In this document: piece by piece, positions 52,754 to 60,226 of the stretch | Layout of the letters: each line of letters opens with the position of its first letter | Numbering within the stretch: position 1 is the stretch's first letter | Assembly (NCBI GenBank): GCA_902363135.1 | Contig: CABIZF010000016.1 | Location: 2,785-66,784, forward strand | From: Lachnospiraceae bacterium | Lineage (GTDB): Bacteria > Bacillota > Clostridia > Lachnospirales > Lachnospiraceae | Direction of reading: 5' to 3' | DNA length: 64,000 nucleotides | Position numbers and translations under genes: made by a program | The notes under the pieces: model-generated | Told to the model about the DNA's origin: nothing | Databases searched by the model: none | What the model saw: only the letters and a program-made list of their open reading frames with translations

Positions 52754-54121
52754 ATGAATAATACACAGTCCAAGACGCTTCTGACAGAAGGAAGCATATG
52801 GAGAAAAATGGTGGCATTTGCGTTGCCGCTTTTTTTCGGAAATCTTTTTCAGCAGCTCTATAATACGGCAGATTCTCTGATCGTCGGGAATTTCCTAGGG
52901 AGCAATGCCCTGGCGGCGGTGAGCTCGTCCGGCAGCCTGATTTTTCTGCTTGTTGGATTTTTTAATGGAATTGCGATGGGAGCGGGCGTTGTCATCGCGC
53001 GCTATTATGGAGCGAGGGAGATCAATGAGCTGCAAAAAGCGATCCATACGACAGTCGTGTTCGGGATTTTGTGTGGCCTTGTGCTGATGACAGCCGGACT
53101 CATACTGGCACCGCAGATCCTCATCTGGATGAGGACGCCAAAGGAAGTATTGCCGGAGTCTACTGCATATTTCCGGGTGTATTTTATCGGCTCACTGGCA
53201 TTTGTACTCTACAATAATTTTGTCGGTATCCTGCAGTCAGTCGGGGACAGCCGACACCCGCTGTATTATCTGATCTTTTCCTCGGCGGTCAATATCGTGC
53301 TGGATCTTCTGTTTGTCGGTGTGCTGCATTTTGGCGTGGCTTCGGCTGCGGCTGCGACTGTGATTTCTCAGTTTGTAAGCGCAGCGCTCTGCCTGTATCG
53401 CCTCATGTATAAGAGCCCGGACGATTACCGGATCTCTTTTGGCCGCCTGCAGCTGAATCCGTTCATGCTGAAGCAGATCGTAAAGAACGGCCTTCCGGCG
53501 GGCATTCAGAATTCCGTGATCTCGATTGCAAATGTGTTCGTACAGTCGAATATCAACAGCTTCGGAAAGATCGCGATGGCGGGCTGTGGCTCGTATTCGA
53601 AGATTGAGGGCTTTGGATTTTTGCCGATCACCTGTTTCTCAATGGCGGTGACGACGTTTATCAGCCAGAACCTTGGCGCGCGTCAATATGACCGCGTAAA
53701 ACGGGGCGCGCGGTTTGGAATTCTCTGTGGGGTATCTCTGGCAGAGCTTGTCGGGATCACCCTGTATCTGGCGGCACCGCAGCTCATCGGTTTGTTCGAC
53801 CGGAATCCGGAGGTCATCGCCTATGGTGTGCGGCAGGCAAGAACGATCACGCTGTTCTATTTCCTGCTGGCTTATTCTCATATGATGGCGGGAATTATGC
53901 GCGGAGCCGGAAAGGCAACGGTTCCGATGCTCGTAATGCTAATCTGCTGGTGTCTGATCCGAGTGACCTATATTACGATCGCAGTGCGGATTTATCCGGT
54001 GATTGACGTGATTTTCTGGGCTTATCCGCTGACGTGGTCCCTGAGCAGCCTTCTGTTTACGGTTTATTACCGGAAGGTCGACTGGATACATCAGCAGGCG
54101 GATCGCTCACTGCGTGCATGA
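52754..54121 (+). CDS. MATE family efflux transporter
   Basis: A 455-residue polytopic membrane protein with twelve predicted segments. Diagnostic features are ALPLFFGNLFQQLYNTADSL, IVGNFLGSNALAAVSSSGSL, and the second-half counterpart NGLPAGIQNSVISIANVFVQ. MATE transporters expel drugs or metabolites in exchange for Na+ or H+. ATG 52754 matches homologues; the long open frame upstream is not coding. It follows the patatin gene by 170 bases and faces a TetR regulator. Confidence 0.9.
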   Translation: MNNTQSKTLLTEGSIWRKMVAFALPLFFGNLFQQLYNTADSLIVGNFLGSNALAAVSSSGSLIFLLVGFFNGIAMGAGVVIARYYGAREINELQKAIHTTVVFGILCGLVLMTAGLILAPQILIWMRTPKEVLPESTAYFRVYFIGSLAFVLYNNFVGILQSVGDSRHPLYYLIFSSAVNIVLDLLFVGVLHFGVASAAAATVISQFVSAALCLYRLMYKSPDDYRISFGRLQLNPFMLKQIVKNGLPAGIQNSVISIANVFVQSNINSFGKIAMAGCGSYSKIEGFGFLPITCFSMAVTTFISQNLGARQYDRVKRGARFGILCGVSLAELVGITLYLAAPQLIGLFDRNPEVIAYGVRQARTITLFYFLLAYSHMMAGIMRGAGKATVPMLVMLICWCLIRVTYITIAVRIYPVIDVIFWAYPLTWSLSSLLFTVYYRKVDWIHQQADRSLRA

Positions 54122-54160
54122 GCAGCCTGCAAAAACGGATTGCGAATGTTCACTTTACTG
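54117..54160 (+). repeat. Degenerate cloverleaf-repeat tail
   Basis: ATGAGCAGCCTGCAAAAACG then GGATTGCGAATGTTCACTTTAC match the shared tail with several changes. It overlaps the end of the MATE gene and lies between it and the TetR gene. Confidence 0.55.
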
Positions 54161-54173
54161 TGACAGGAACGGA

Positions 54174-54677
54174 TCAGATCATTTTCCGGAAGAGCTGCGT
54201 CATCTCATCAGGCGTCTCGTGGAATTCACGTTTGTACCATTCATCGAGCAGACCGAACAGTCCATATGAGTAAAATCGCGCCGCGTATGCTTCGAGTGTA
54301 CTTTTACTTTGCTGGGAGATCATAATCTGATAAAAGGCACTGTAGACCGCAGACTGTGCACCGGCCTGATAAATAGTTGTGAGCAGTTCGCGGATCTGAT
54401 AGGTAAATTTAAAAAAATCGTGCGCATTTTCCAGAGTATAATGCTGGGAGATCTGCGGCTGCACAGCCGTATAGCGCAGCCAGAGCTGTACAAGCTTGAA
54501 GGTCAGTGCGTCATTTTTTGTTTCAAAGTGGCGGAACCACGTCGAGCGGTTGACGCCGGCTGCTGCTGCGATCTCATTGACCGTGATCCTGGAAAATTCT
54601 TTCTGAGGCATGAGCTGAATAAGCGCATCTGCCATACATTCTTTTAAAAACCCGGAGGCTCTTGCGTTACTTCCCAT
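54174..54677 (-). CDS. TetR/AcrR family transcriptional regulator
   Basis: A 167-residue regulator with an N-terminal helix-turn-helix (FSRITVNEIAAAAGVNRSTW followed by FRHFETKNDALTFKL) and a helical C-terminal domain of the TetR_C type. It is convergent with the MATE gene and divergent from degV. It could control either; no operator match is proven. The start at 54677 follows AAAGGAG. Confidence 0.87.
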   Translation of the reverse strand: MGSNARASGFLKECMADALIQLMPQKEFSRITVNEIAAAAGVNRSTWFRHFETKNDALTFKLVQLWLRYTAVQPQISQHYTLENAHDFFKFTYQIRELLTTIYQAGAQSAVYSAFYQIMISQQSKSTLEAYAARFYSYGLFGLLDEWYKREFHETPDEMTQLFRKMI

Positions 54678-54727
54678 GGGGACTCCTTTCCTGATTCCTG
54701 CAGGCAACAGTTGAAAAAGTGCTCGCT

Positions 54728-54751
54728 GCGACTTTTAACTGAAAAAGTCGC
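54728..54751. promoter_or_regulatory. Inverted repeat between TetR and DegV genes
   Basis: GCGACTTTT (54728-54736) and AAAAGTCGC (54743-54751) form a perfect nine-base inverted repeat in the divergent intergenic region, 50 bases before the TetR start codon. A possible TetR operator. Confidence 0.5.
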
Positions 54752-54903
54752 AAATTGCCCTGAGCGGCTTGTTTTTTTTTGAATGATCTTCTATAATACT
54801 GCTTTAAAACTGCAACTTTTGTTGCATAGAGCGTAATTCGATGAATGAACTGACATTAGTTGTACCGTAAAAATCGAAAAAAGTCAATAAGACAGGAGAT
54901 AAA

Positions 54904-55752
54904 ATGAGTATACGAATTTTTACAGATTCCGCATCAGATATCACACGGGCCGAGCTGGAAGAGCTGCAGGCCGAGCTGATCGCGATGCCACTGCAGTGCG
55001 GAGAGGAAACCTATGTGGATGATAAGACGACGCCGGTGGAGATATTCTGGCAGATGCTGCTGGATGGCGTAAATATCAAGACGTCTCTGCCTTCGCCGGA
55101 TACGTTCGTGCAGAAATTTAAGGCAGCAAAGGAGGCGGGCGATGAGGTGATCTGTATCCTGATCGCATCAAAGCTTTCCGGGACGTATCAGGGGGCAATG
55201 CTGGCAAAACAGATCGTGGACTACGATGGCATCCATGTGATTGATGCGGGACATGCAGCGGCATCCGTTGCGGAAAAAATGCTTGTGATCGCAGCGTGCC
55301 GCATGCGGGATCAGGGGTGTACAGCGGAGGAGATCGCGCGAAGGCTGGAACAGCTGCGAGGCAGCGTGCGGCTGATTGCCTGTCTGGATACACTGGAGTA
55401 TCTGGCGCGCGGAGGACGGCTTCCGGCGGCAGTGGCGAGTATCGGGACGAAGCTGCAGCTGAAGCCGATCATCGTCTTTGGAGAGAATGGAGAGATTCAG
55501 GTTGTAAAGAAATGCATGGGCAGTAAGCGGGCCATGCGGGACATGACTGAGATGGTGACGGAGTGCAGGATCAATCCGGAATATCCGGTGATCCCGATCT
55601 TTGCACAGAACGATAGGAACTGTCAGGAGTATGTGGCCTCTTTGAAAAATGCCGGCTGTGTAGGCGCGATGCAGGTGCCGCAGGGAATCGGGGCGACGAT
55701 CGGAAGCTATATCGGACCGGGTGGATACGGGATCGTATTTGTGGAAAAGTGA
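54904..55752 (+). CDS. DegV family fatty-acid-binding protein
   Basis: A 282-residue DegV protein. Members bind a fatty acid for the FakA kinase pathway of phospholipid synthesis. Visible are the N-terminal IRIFTDSASDITRAEL, ISSKLSGTY-like SKLSGTYQGAMLAKQIV, the TLEYLARGGRLPAAVAS motif and the GPGGYGIVF C-terminus. Start after ACAGGAGATAAA. The partner kinase is not in the window. Confidence 0.93.
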   Translation: MSIRIFTDSASDITRAELEELQAELIAMPLQCGEETYVDDKTTPVEIFWQMLLDGVNIKTSLPSPDTFVQKFKAAKEAGDEVICILIASKLSGTYQGAMLAKQIVDYDGIHVIDAGHAAASVAEKMLVIAACRMRDQGCTAEEIARRLEQLRGSVRLIACLDTLEYLARGGRLPAAVASIGTKLQLKPIIVFGENGEIQVVKKCMGSKRAMRDMTEMVTECRINPEYPVIPIFAQNDRNCQEYVASLKNAGCVGAMQVPQGIGATIGSYIGPGGYGIVFVEK

Positions 55753-55760
55753 GCGGTCGA

Positions 55761-55813
55761 TTGTTAACTTAAAATAAAAACAGGTTGACAATCGGATGTG
55801 ATACGTTTATACT
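55761..55813 (+). promoter_or_regulatory. BirA operator overlapping the bioY promoter
   Basis: TTGTTAAC (55761-55768) and GTTGACAA (55784-55791), 15 bases apart, fit the Firmicutes BirA binding site. The right half overlaps the -35 box TTGACA (55785-55790), and TATACT (55808-55813) follows after 17 bases. Biotin-loaded BirA would block this promoter. Confidence 0.85.
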
Positions 55814-55963
55814 GGGCAGGAGTCGTGTACAGCGCTCCTGTCCAATTTTGTCTGACATGCTTATGATGTGGCCCTTGAAGGAACGCTGTGCTGCGAGCTT
55901 TGTATATGTGTACGGAAGAATCAGTACATTCGTGCAAATTTCTATGGAAAGAGGAGAACAAAA

Positions 55964-56530
55964 ATGAGTGACATTGCAGCAAAATCAAAGGCGTCGTCCT
56001 TTCGTGTTTCACAGATCGCGATGATCGGCGTGGTGACGGCAGTGACCTGTGTTCTTGGGCCGCTGGCATTACCGATCGGACCGGTACCGATCTCACTGAC
56101 AAATCTGGTCATCTATTTTTCCCTGTATGTGCTGGGGATGAAAAATGCGACGATCAGCTATCTGGTTTATCTTCTGCTCGGATTGTTCCTTCCGGTATTT
56201 TCCGGTGGGGCAGGAGGACCTGGCAAGCTGTTCGGACCGACAGGAGGCTATCTCTTTGGGTTTATCCCTATGGCGATTCTGAGCGGTATTGTGATCGACC
56301 GGTACATGGATCAGAGGGTACGTTGTTTTCTTGCACTGGTTGTCGGCACGGCGATCTGCTATGGTTTTGGAACCGCATGGCTGGCCTATCAGGCACATAT
56401 GACCTTTGCAGCGGCACTGGCAGCAGGCGTAATTCCGTTTATCATCGGAGACCTGATTAAGATCGTGCTCGCGGTTGTGATCGGACCGCAGATACGCAAG
56501 CGTCTGGCAAAGGCGGGCGTGTACGCGTAG
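55964..56530 (+). CDS. bioY: Biotin transporter substrate-binding protein
   Basis: A 188-residue S-component of an ECF-type biotin transporter with six membrane segments. Family motifs include LGPLALPIGPVPISLTNLV, FSGGAGGPGKLFGPTGGYLF and YGFGTAWLA. The ATG at 55964 has GAGGAG upstream. The leader is about 140 bases and the promoter carries a BirA operator, so it is regulated by biotin. The ECF energising subunits are not in the window. Confidence 0.93.
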   Translation: MSDIAAKSKASSFRVSQIAMIGVVTAVTCVLGPLALPIGPVPISLTNLVIYFSLYVLGMKNATISYLVYLLLGLFLPVFSGGAGGPGKLFGPTGGYLFGFIPMAILSGIVIDRYMDQRVRCFLALVVGTAICYGFGTAWLAYQAHMTFAAALAAGVIPFIIGDLIKIVLAVVIGPQIRKRLAKAGVYA

Positions 56531-56546
56531 GAGCAGAAGAAAGATT

Positions 56547-56736
56547 TTGAACGCAGATAAGCATTCCCCCGCTTCAAGTGCGCGGAGCACTAAGCGGCGG
56601 GTGAGGGGGGATGCTTATGTCAGTGGGAGTTGAAAGCTACCACTGACAGATCGCGAAGCGACTGCGTTCATGAGCAAGTAGCGAAGCTAGGCCCTGTCAG
56701 CAGAGCTGCAGGGATGGATTGCGAATGTCCGCTTTA
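56547..56736 (+). repeat. Cloverleaf repeat, family A (copy 6)
   Basis: Outer stem TGAACGCAG (56548-56556) pairs with CTGCGTTCA (56662-56670). Arm 1 ATAAGCATTCCCCC/GGGGGGATGCTTAT encloses GTGC-GCGGA-GCAC; arm 2 CAGTGGGAG pairs with CTACCACTG (one mismatch); arm 3 TCGC-GAA-GCGA. Complete tail. It begins 17 bases after the bioY stop codon. Confidence 0.88.
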
Positions 56737-56742
56737 TTAAGA

Positions 56743-56795
56743 AAGACTTTGAATTCTCAGAATAGAGATATCTGAGGAATTTGAAGTCTTTTTTT
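56743..56795 (+). terminator. Rho-independent terminator after bioY
   Basis: A long stem AAGACTTTGAATTCTCAGA with its complement (one bulge, 56770-56789) followed by seven T residues. It lies between two repeat copies. Confidence 0.85.
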
Positions 56796-56940
56796 AACTG
56801 ATAAGCTGCGAAGCAGCATCCGGTTATAACATATCATAAGGAGGGGCCCGCATGCGGGAAGATTCCTTGTGATCCTGCAAGTAGCGAAGCTAGGCCCTGT
56901 CAGCAGAGCAGCAGGGATGGATTGCGAATATCCGCTTTAC
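56796..56940 (+). repeat. Cloverleaf repeat, family B end + module C + tail (copy 7)
   Basis: It begins with the right part of family B (AAGCTGC-GAA-GCAGC, CCGGTTATAA), continues with module C (ATCATAAGGA/TCCTTGTGAT enclosing CCCGCATGCGGG) and the complete tail with an intact CTAG. Ends about 12 bases before the promoter of the regulator at 57038. Confidence 0.8.
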
Positions 56941-56951
56941 CGAGAATTTAC

Positions 56952-56979
56952 TTGCAATTATACCGGAATTGTATATAAT
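56952..56979 (+). promoter_or_regulatory. Promoter of the polyamine operon
   Basis: TTGCAA (56952-56957), 16-base spacer, TATAAT (56974-56979), about 60 bases before the regulator start at 57038. Confidence 0.7.
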
Positions 56980-57037
56980 AAGACCTGTTCGGTAATTTTA
57001 AATAAAAAGTTTAGTATATAGAAACGGAGGTGCGGTT

Positions 57038-57571
57038 TTGGATATCGGAAAGAAGCTGAAGGAGCTCCGGCTGCAGAACGATCTGACGTTGGGGGATCTG
57101 GCGTCCCGCAGTGAGCTCACGAAGGGCTTTTTGTCACAGGTCGAACGCAATCTGACGATGCCGAGCATCGCGACGCTGGAGGATATACTGGAGGCTCTGG
57201 GGACGAATTTGTCCGAGTTCTTCCATGAGGAGCCGGAGAACCAGATCGTGTTTTCAACGCAGGATTTTTTTGTGGATGAGCAGGAGGACTACAGCATTGA
57301 GTGGGTGATCCCGAACGCACAAAAGAACAAGATGGAGCCGATTCTGCTGACGCTTCATCCACATAAGCGCAGCCAGGAAATGGAGTCGCATCACGGAGAA
57401 GAGTTTGGCTACGTTCTGAAGGGGACTGTGACGCTGGTGCGGGGCAGTAAAAAGTACCGGTTGAAAGCGCATGAGACCTTTTATCTGGATGGCTCGCGCG
57501 GTCATTATCTATACAACAGCGGCAGCAGCGACGCCAAGATCCTCTGGATCACGACACCGCCGATGTTTTGA
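57038..57571 (+). CDS. XRE-cupin transcriptional regulator (PuuR-like)
   Basis: A 177-residue regulator with an N-terminal helix-turn-helix (LGDLASRSELTKGFLSQVER) and a C-terminal cupin sensor domain (HHGEEFGYVLKGTVTLVRGS, FYLDGSRGHYLYNSG). This combination is typical of polyamine or amino-acid responsive regulators and the gene sits directly ahead of potABCD, so it probably senses polyamine status. TTG start at 57038 after GGAGGTG. Its TGA stop is part of the outer stem of a cloverleaf repeat. Confidence 0.88.
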   Translation: MDIGKKLKELRLQNDLTLGDLASRSELTKGFLSQVERNLTMPSIATLEDILEALGTNLSEFFHEEPENQIVFSTQDFFVDEQEDYSIEWVIPNAQKNKMEPILLTLHPHKRSQEMESHHGEEFGYVLKGTVTLVRGSKKYRLKAHETFYLDGSRGHYLYNSGSSDAKILWITTPPMF

Positions 57572-57767
57572 ACCGAATCAAGCAAGGAACTTGCTTGTAT
57601 CAGGAGTGGTGCAAGCCACTCCTGATAAGCTGCGGAGCAGCTATTCGGTTCATGAGCAAGTAGCGAAGCGGATTGCGAATGTCTGCATAAGGCCAGCCAG
57701 AATCCAGCAAGTAGCGAAGTTAGGCCCTGTCAGCAGAGCTGCAGGGATGGATTGCGAATGTCCGCTT
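57569..57767 (+). repeat. Cloverleaf repeat, family B (copy 8) with doubled tail
   Basis: Outer stem TGAACCGAAT (57569-57578) pairs with ATTCGGTTCA (57643-57652); here TT/AA positions of other copies are changed to TG/CA together. Arm 1 is a short CAAGCAAG/CTTGCTTG hairpin, arm 2 ATCAGGAGTGG/CCACTCCTGAT, arm 3 AGCTGC-GGA-GCAGCT. Two successive tail copies follow (57653-57686 and 57713-57767). It spans the gap between the regulator and potA. Confidence 0.88.
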
Positions 57768-57808
57768 ATGGCCTGCCAGGAGTATGATACACGGAAGGAG
57801 AAAAAGTA

Positions 57809-59386
57809 ATGGAACCAAAGAAACTGATCGAGTTTCGCAACATCGTGAAAAACTTTGACGGCCAGATTGTCTTAAAGGGTGTCAATCTGGATATTTATGA
57901 AAAGGAATTTGTGACACTGCTCGGACCGTCCGGCTGCGGCAAGACGACGCTTTTGCGTATTCTCGGCGGCTTTCTGGATGCCGACGAGGGACAGGTGATT
58001 TTTGACGGAGAGGAGATCAGCAAGAAGCCGCCATATGAGCGGGAGCTGAACACCGTATTTCAGAAATACGCACTCTTTCCGCATCTGTCAGTCTACGAGA
58101 ACATTGCGTTTGGCCTGAAGATCAAAAAGATGAGTAAGGATATTATTGACCAGAAGGTCATGAAGATGCTCAGGCTGATCGGCCTGGAGGGATTTGAAAA
58201 TAAAAATACGACGCTGCTTTCCGGTGGACAGCAGCAGCGTGTCGCGATCGCACGGGCGCTGGTCAATGAGCCGAAGGTGCTGCTGCTCGACGAGCCGCTG
58301 GCGGCACTTGACCTGAAGCTGCGCAAGGAGATGCAGTACGAGCTGAAGCGGATTCAGCAGGAGGTCGGCATTACCTTTATCTTTGTCACACACGATCAGG
58401 AAGAGGCGCTGACGATGTCGGATAAGATCGTTGTCATGAAGGGCGGAGAGATCCAGCAGATCGGTACGCCGGAAGAGATATACAACGAGCCGGCAAACCG
58501 GTATGTTGCAAATTTCATCGGAGAGAGCAATATCATCCCGGGTATCATGCTCGAGGATTACAAGGTGCGGTTTGATGATATCACATTTGACTGTGTGGAT
58601 CTTGGATTTAAGGAAAAGGAGCCGGTAGATGTCGTCATCCGCCCGGAGGATATCGATATCGTCGATGTAAAGGACGGGAAGATGACCGGAGAGGTGCTCA
58701 GCGTGCTCTTTAAGGGCGTGCACTATGAGATCATGGTCGAGACGGTTCCGGGTACGAGCGTCACGGTAAATATGAGCGTTATTAAAAATCAGGACGTCAC
58801 CGGAGATGGTGGTAAGGAAAAGATCAGTGCAAGTGATTTCTACGTGGATATCGAGGATATCGGGCAGCTTGATGATAAGGAGGTCATCGCCCGTGCAAAT
58901 GCGCAGGCGTGGAATCCGGAGAGTGACGAGTATATTTCGATTGCGAAGCTCGAGTACGACGTGAAGCCGGAGCTTGGAGAATATCCGGTGCGTTTTGCGA
59001 CAGCGAACGGGACGGAGATTGAGCGGAAGATTTTTGTTGTGAATCAGCCGTTTGTAAAAAATGAGAAGGCCAATGAGGGAGTCATGGCATTCAGCTTCAT
59101 CAAGACAGTCGATGAGATCAAAGAGTCACAGGCACTTGATACGGACCTGAAGACGTGGGCGAACGCGCAGGGCTGGAAGCTGAGCGACGAAGAGCAGAGC
59201 GTGGAGATTTATGTCGATTATGATTTTGATCCGGAAAATATGAAAGAAGGCGTTTATCGGATTACGTTCTCGACGGAGGGCCGTGAGTTCAAGATTCACA
59301 CAACCGATTATACGGAGGTAGGTCAGGAGGTCGGCCTGACATTCTTCCCCGAGGATATTCATGTCATGTCAAGGATGGTGTATTAA
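57809..59386 (+). CDS. potA: Spermidine/putrescine ABC transporter ATPase with extended C-terminus
   Basis: PotA drives polyamine import. Walker [15 protein letters not shown], signature [16 protein letters not shown], Walker [13 protein letters not shown] and the H-loop [14 protein letters not shown] are complete. The protein is 525 residues, about 150 more than usual. The extra sequence (roughly residues 325-500, from the [13 protein letters not shown] region to TDYTEVG) lies within the TOBE regulatory domain, which resumes with [15 protein letters not shown]. The insert contains an Ig-like beta-rich pattern ([20 protein letters not shown]). It ends directly at the start of potB. Confidence 0.93.
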   Translation: MEPKKLIEFRNIVKNFDGQIVLKGVNLDIYEKEFVTLLGPSGCGKTTLLRILGGFLDADEGQVIFDGEEISKKPPYERELNTVFQKYALFPHLSVYENIAFGLKIKKMSKDIIDQKVMKMLRLIGLEGFENKNTTLLSGGQQQRVAIARALVNEPKVLLLDEPLAALDLKLRKEMQYELKRIQQEVGITFIFVTHDQEEALTMSDKIVVMKGGEIQQIGTPEEIYNEPANRYVANFIGESNIIPGIMLEDYKVRFDDITFDCVDLGFKEKEPVDVVIRPEDIDIVDVKDGKMTGEVLSVLFKGVHYEIMVETVPGTSVTVNMSVIKNQDVTGDGGKEKISASDFYVDIEDIGQLDDKEVIARANAQAWNPESDEYISIAKLEYDVKPELGEYPVRFATANGTEIERKIFVVNQPFVKNEKANEGVMAFSFIKTVDEIKESQALDTDLKTWANAQGWKLSDEEQSVEIYVDYDFDPENMKEGVYRITFSTEGREFKIHTTDYTEVGQEVGLTFFPEDIHVMSRMVY

Positions 59387-60223
59387 ATGAAACGGTTTTC
59401 ACAGCTGGTTATCCCATACATCGCGTGGGCGGTGATGATGCTCATTCTTCCGATGGGCCTGATTGCCCTGTATTCCTTTACCAAACAGGGAAATACGATC
59501 GTATCCTTCACCTTCACGCTTGAGCATTACGCCAAATTTTTTACCGACCCGGACTTTCTGATCGTCCTGTGGCGTTCCCTGCTCATCGCATTTAAGACGA
59601 CCGTGATCTGCCTGCTGCTCGGTTATCCGGTAGCATTCTTTATCTCCAGAAGCAGCGAAAAGCTGCAGAATATCCTCGTGCTCGCGATCACGATCCCGAT
59701 GTGGATCAATATGCTCGTGCGCACATATGCATGGATCGGACTGCTCAGCGAAGGCGGACTGATTCAGCGGCTGCTTGGCTTTTTCGGAATTGCACGAGGA
59801 GAGCTTTTATATACGGAAGGGGCAGTGCTGCTCGGCATGGTCTACAATTTTCTGCCGTTTATGGTACTGCAGATCAATACGTCCCTGTGCAAGATGGATC
59901 ATTCGCTGCTCGAGGCGAGTGCTGATCTCGGGGCAAATGCGCGTCAGACGTTTATCCGCGTGACGCTTCCGATGTCCCTGCCGGGTGTGATTAATGGAAT
60001 TACACTCGTATTTCTTCCGGCGGTCAGCTCGTTCTTTATCCCGAAGCTGCTCGGCGGCGGTCAGTATTTCCTCATCGGAAATCTGATCGAGAATCAGTTT
60101 ATTACCGTAGGTGAGTGGAACTTTGGAAGTGCGATTTCCATGATCATGGCGGCGGTTATGATGCTGCTCATGATGCTTGTGCGCAAGGCCGAGATTCACA
60201 ACCGCGGCGGAAAGGAGGAGTAG
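59387..60223 (+). CDS. potB: Spermidine/putrescine ABC transporter permease PotB
   Basis: A 278-residue permease with six membrane segments and the EAA loop (LLEASADLGANARQTFIRVT) that contacts PotA. The start codon directly follows the potA stop. It pairs with the PotC half of the next gene. Confidence 0.93.
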   Translation: MKRFSQLVIPYIAWAVMMLILPMGLIALYSFTKQGNTIVSFTFTLEHYAKFFTDPDFLIVLWRSLLIAFKTTVICLLLGYPVAFFISRSSEKLQNILVLAITIPMWINMLVRTYAWIGLLSEGGLIQRLLGFFGIARGELLYTEGAVLLGMVYNFLPFMVLQINTSLCKMDHSLLEASADLGANARQTFIRVTLPMSLPGVINGITLVFLPAVSSFFIPKLLGGGQYFLIGNLIENQFITVGEWNFGSAISMIMAAVMMLLMMLVRKAEIHNRGGKEE

Positions 60224-60226
60224 GAG

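Noticed and set aside
56796..57767. CRISPR array, because of recurring short motifs such as GTAGCGAAGC.
   Set aside because: Copies are irregularly spaced, vary in sequence and form hairpins; there are no spacers of constant length and no cas genes.
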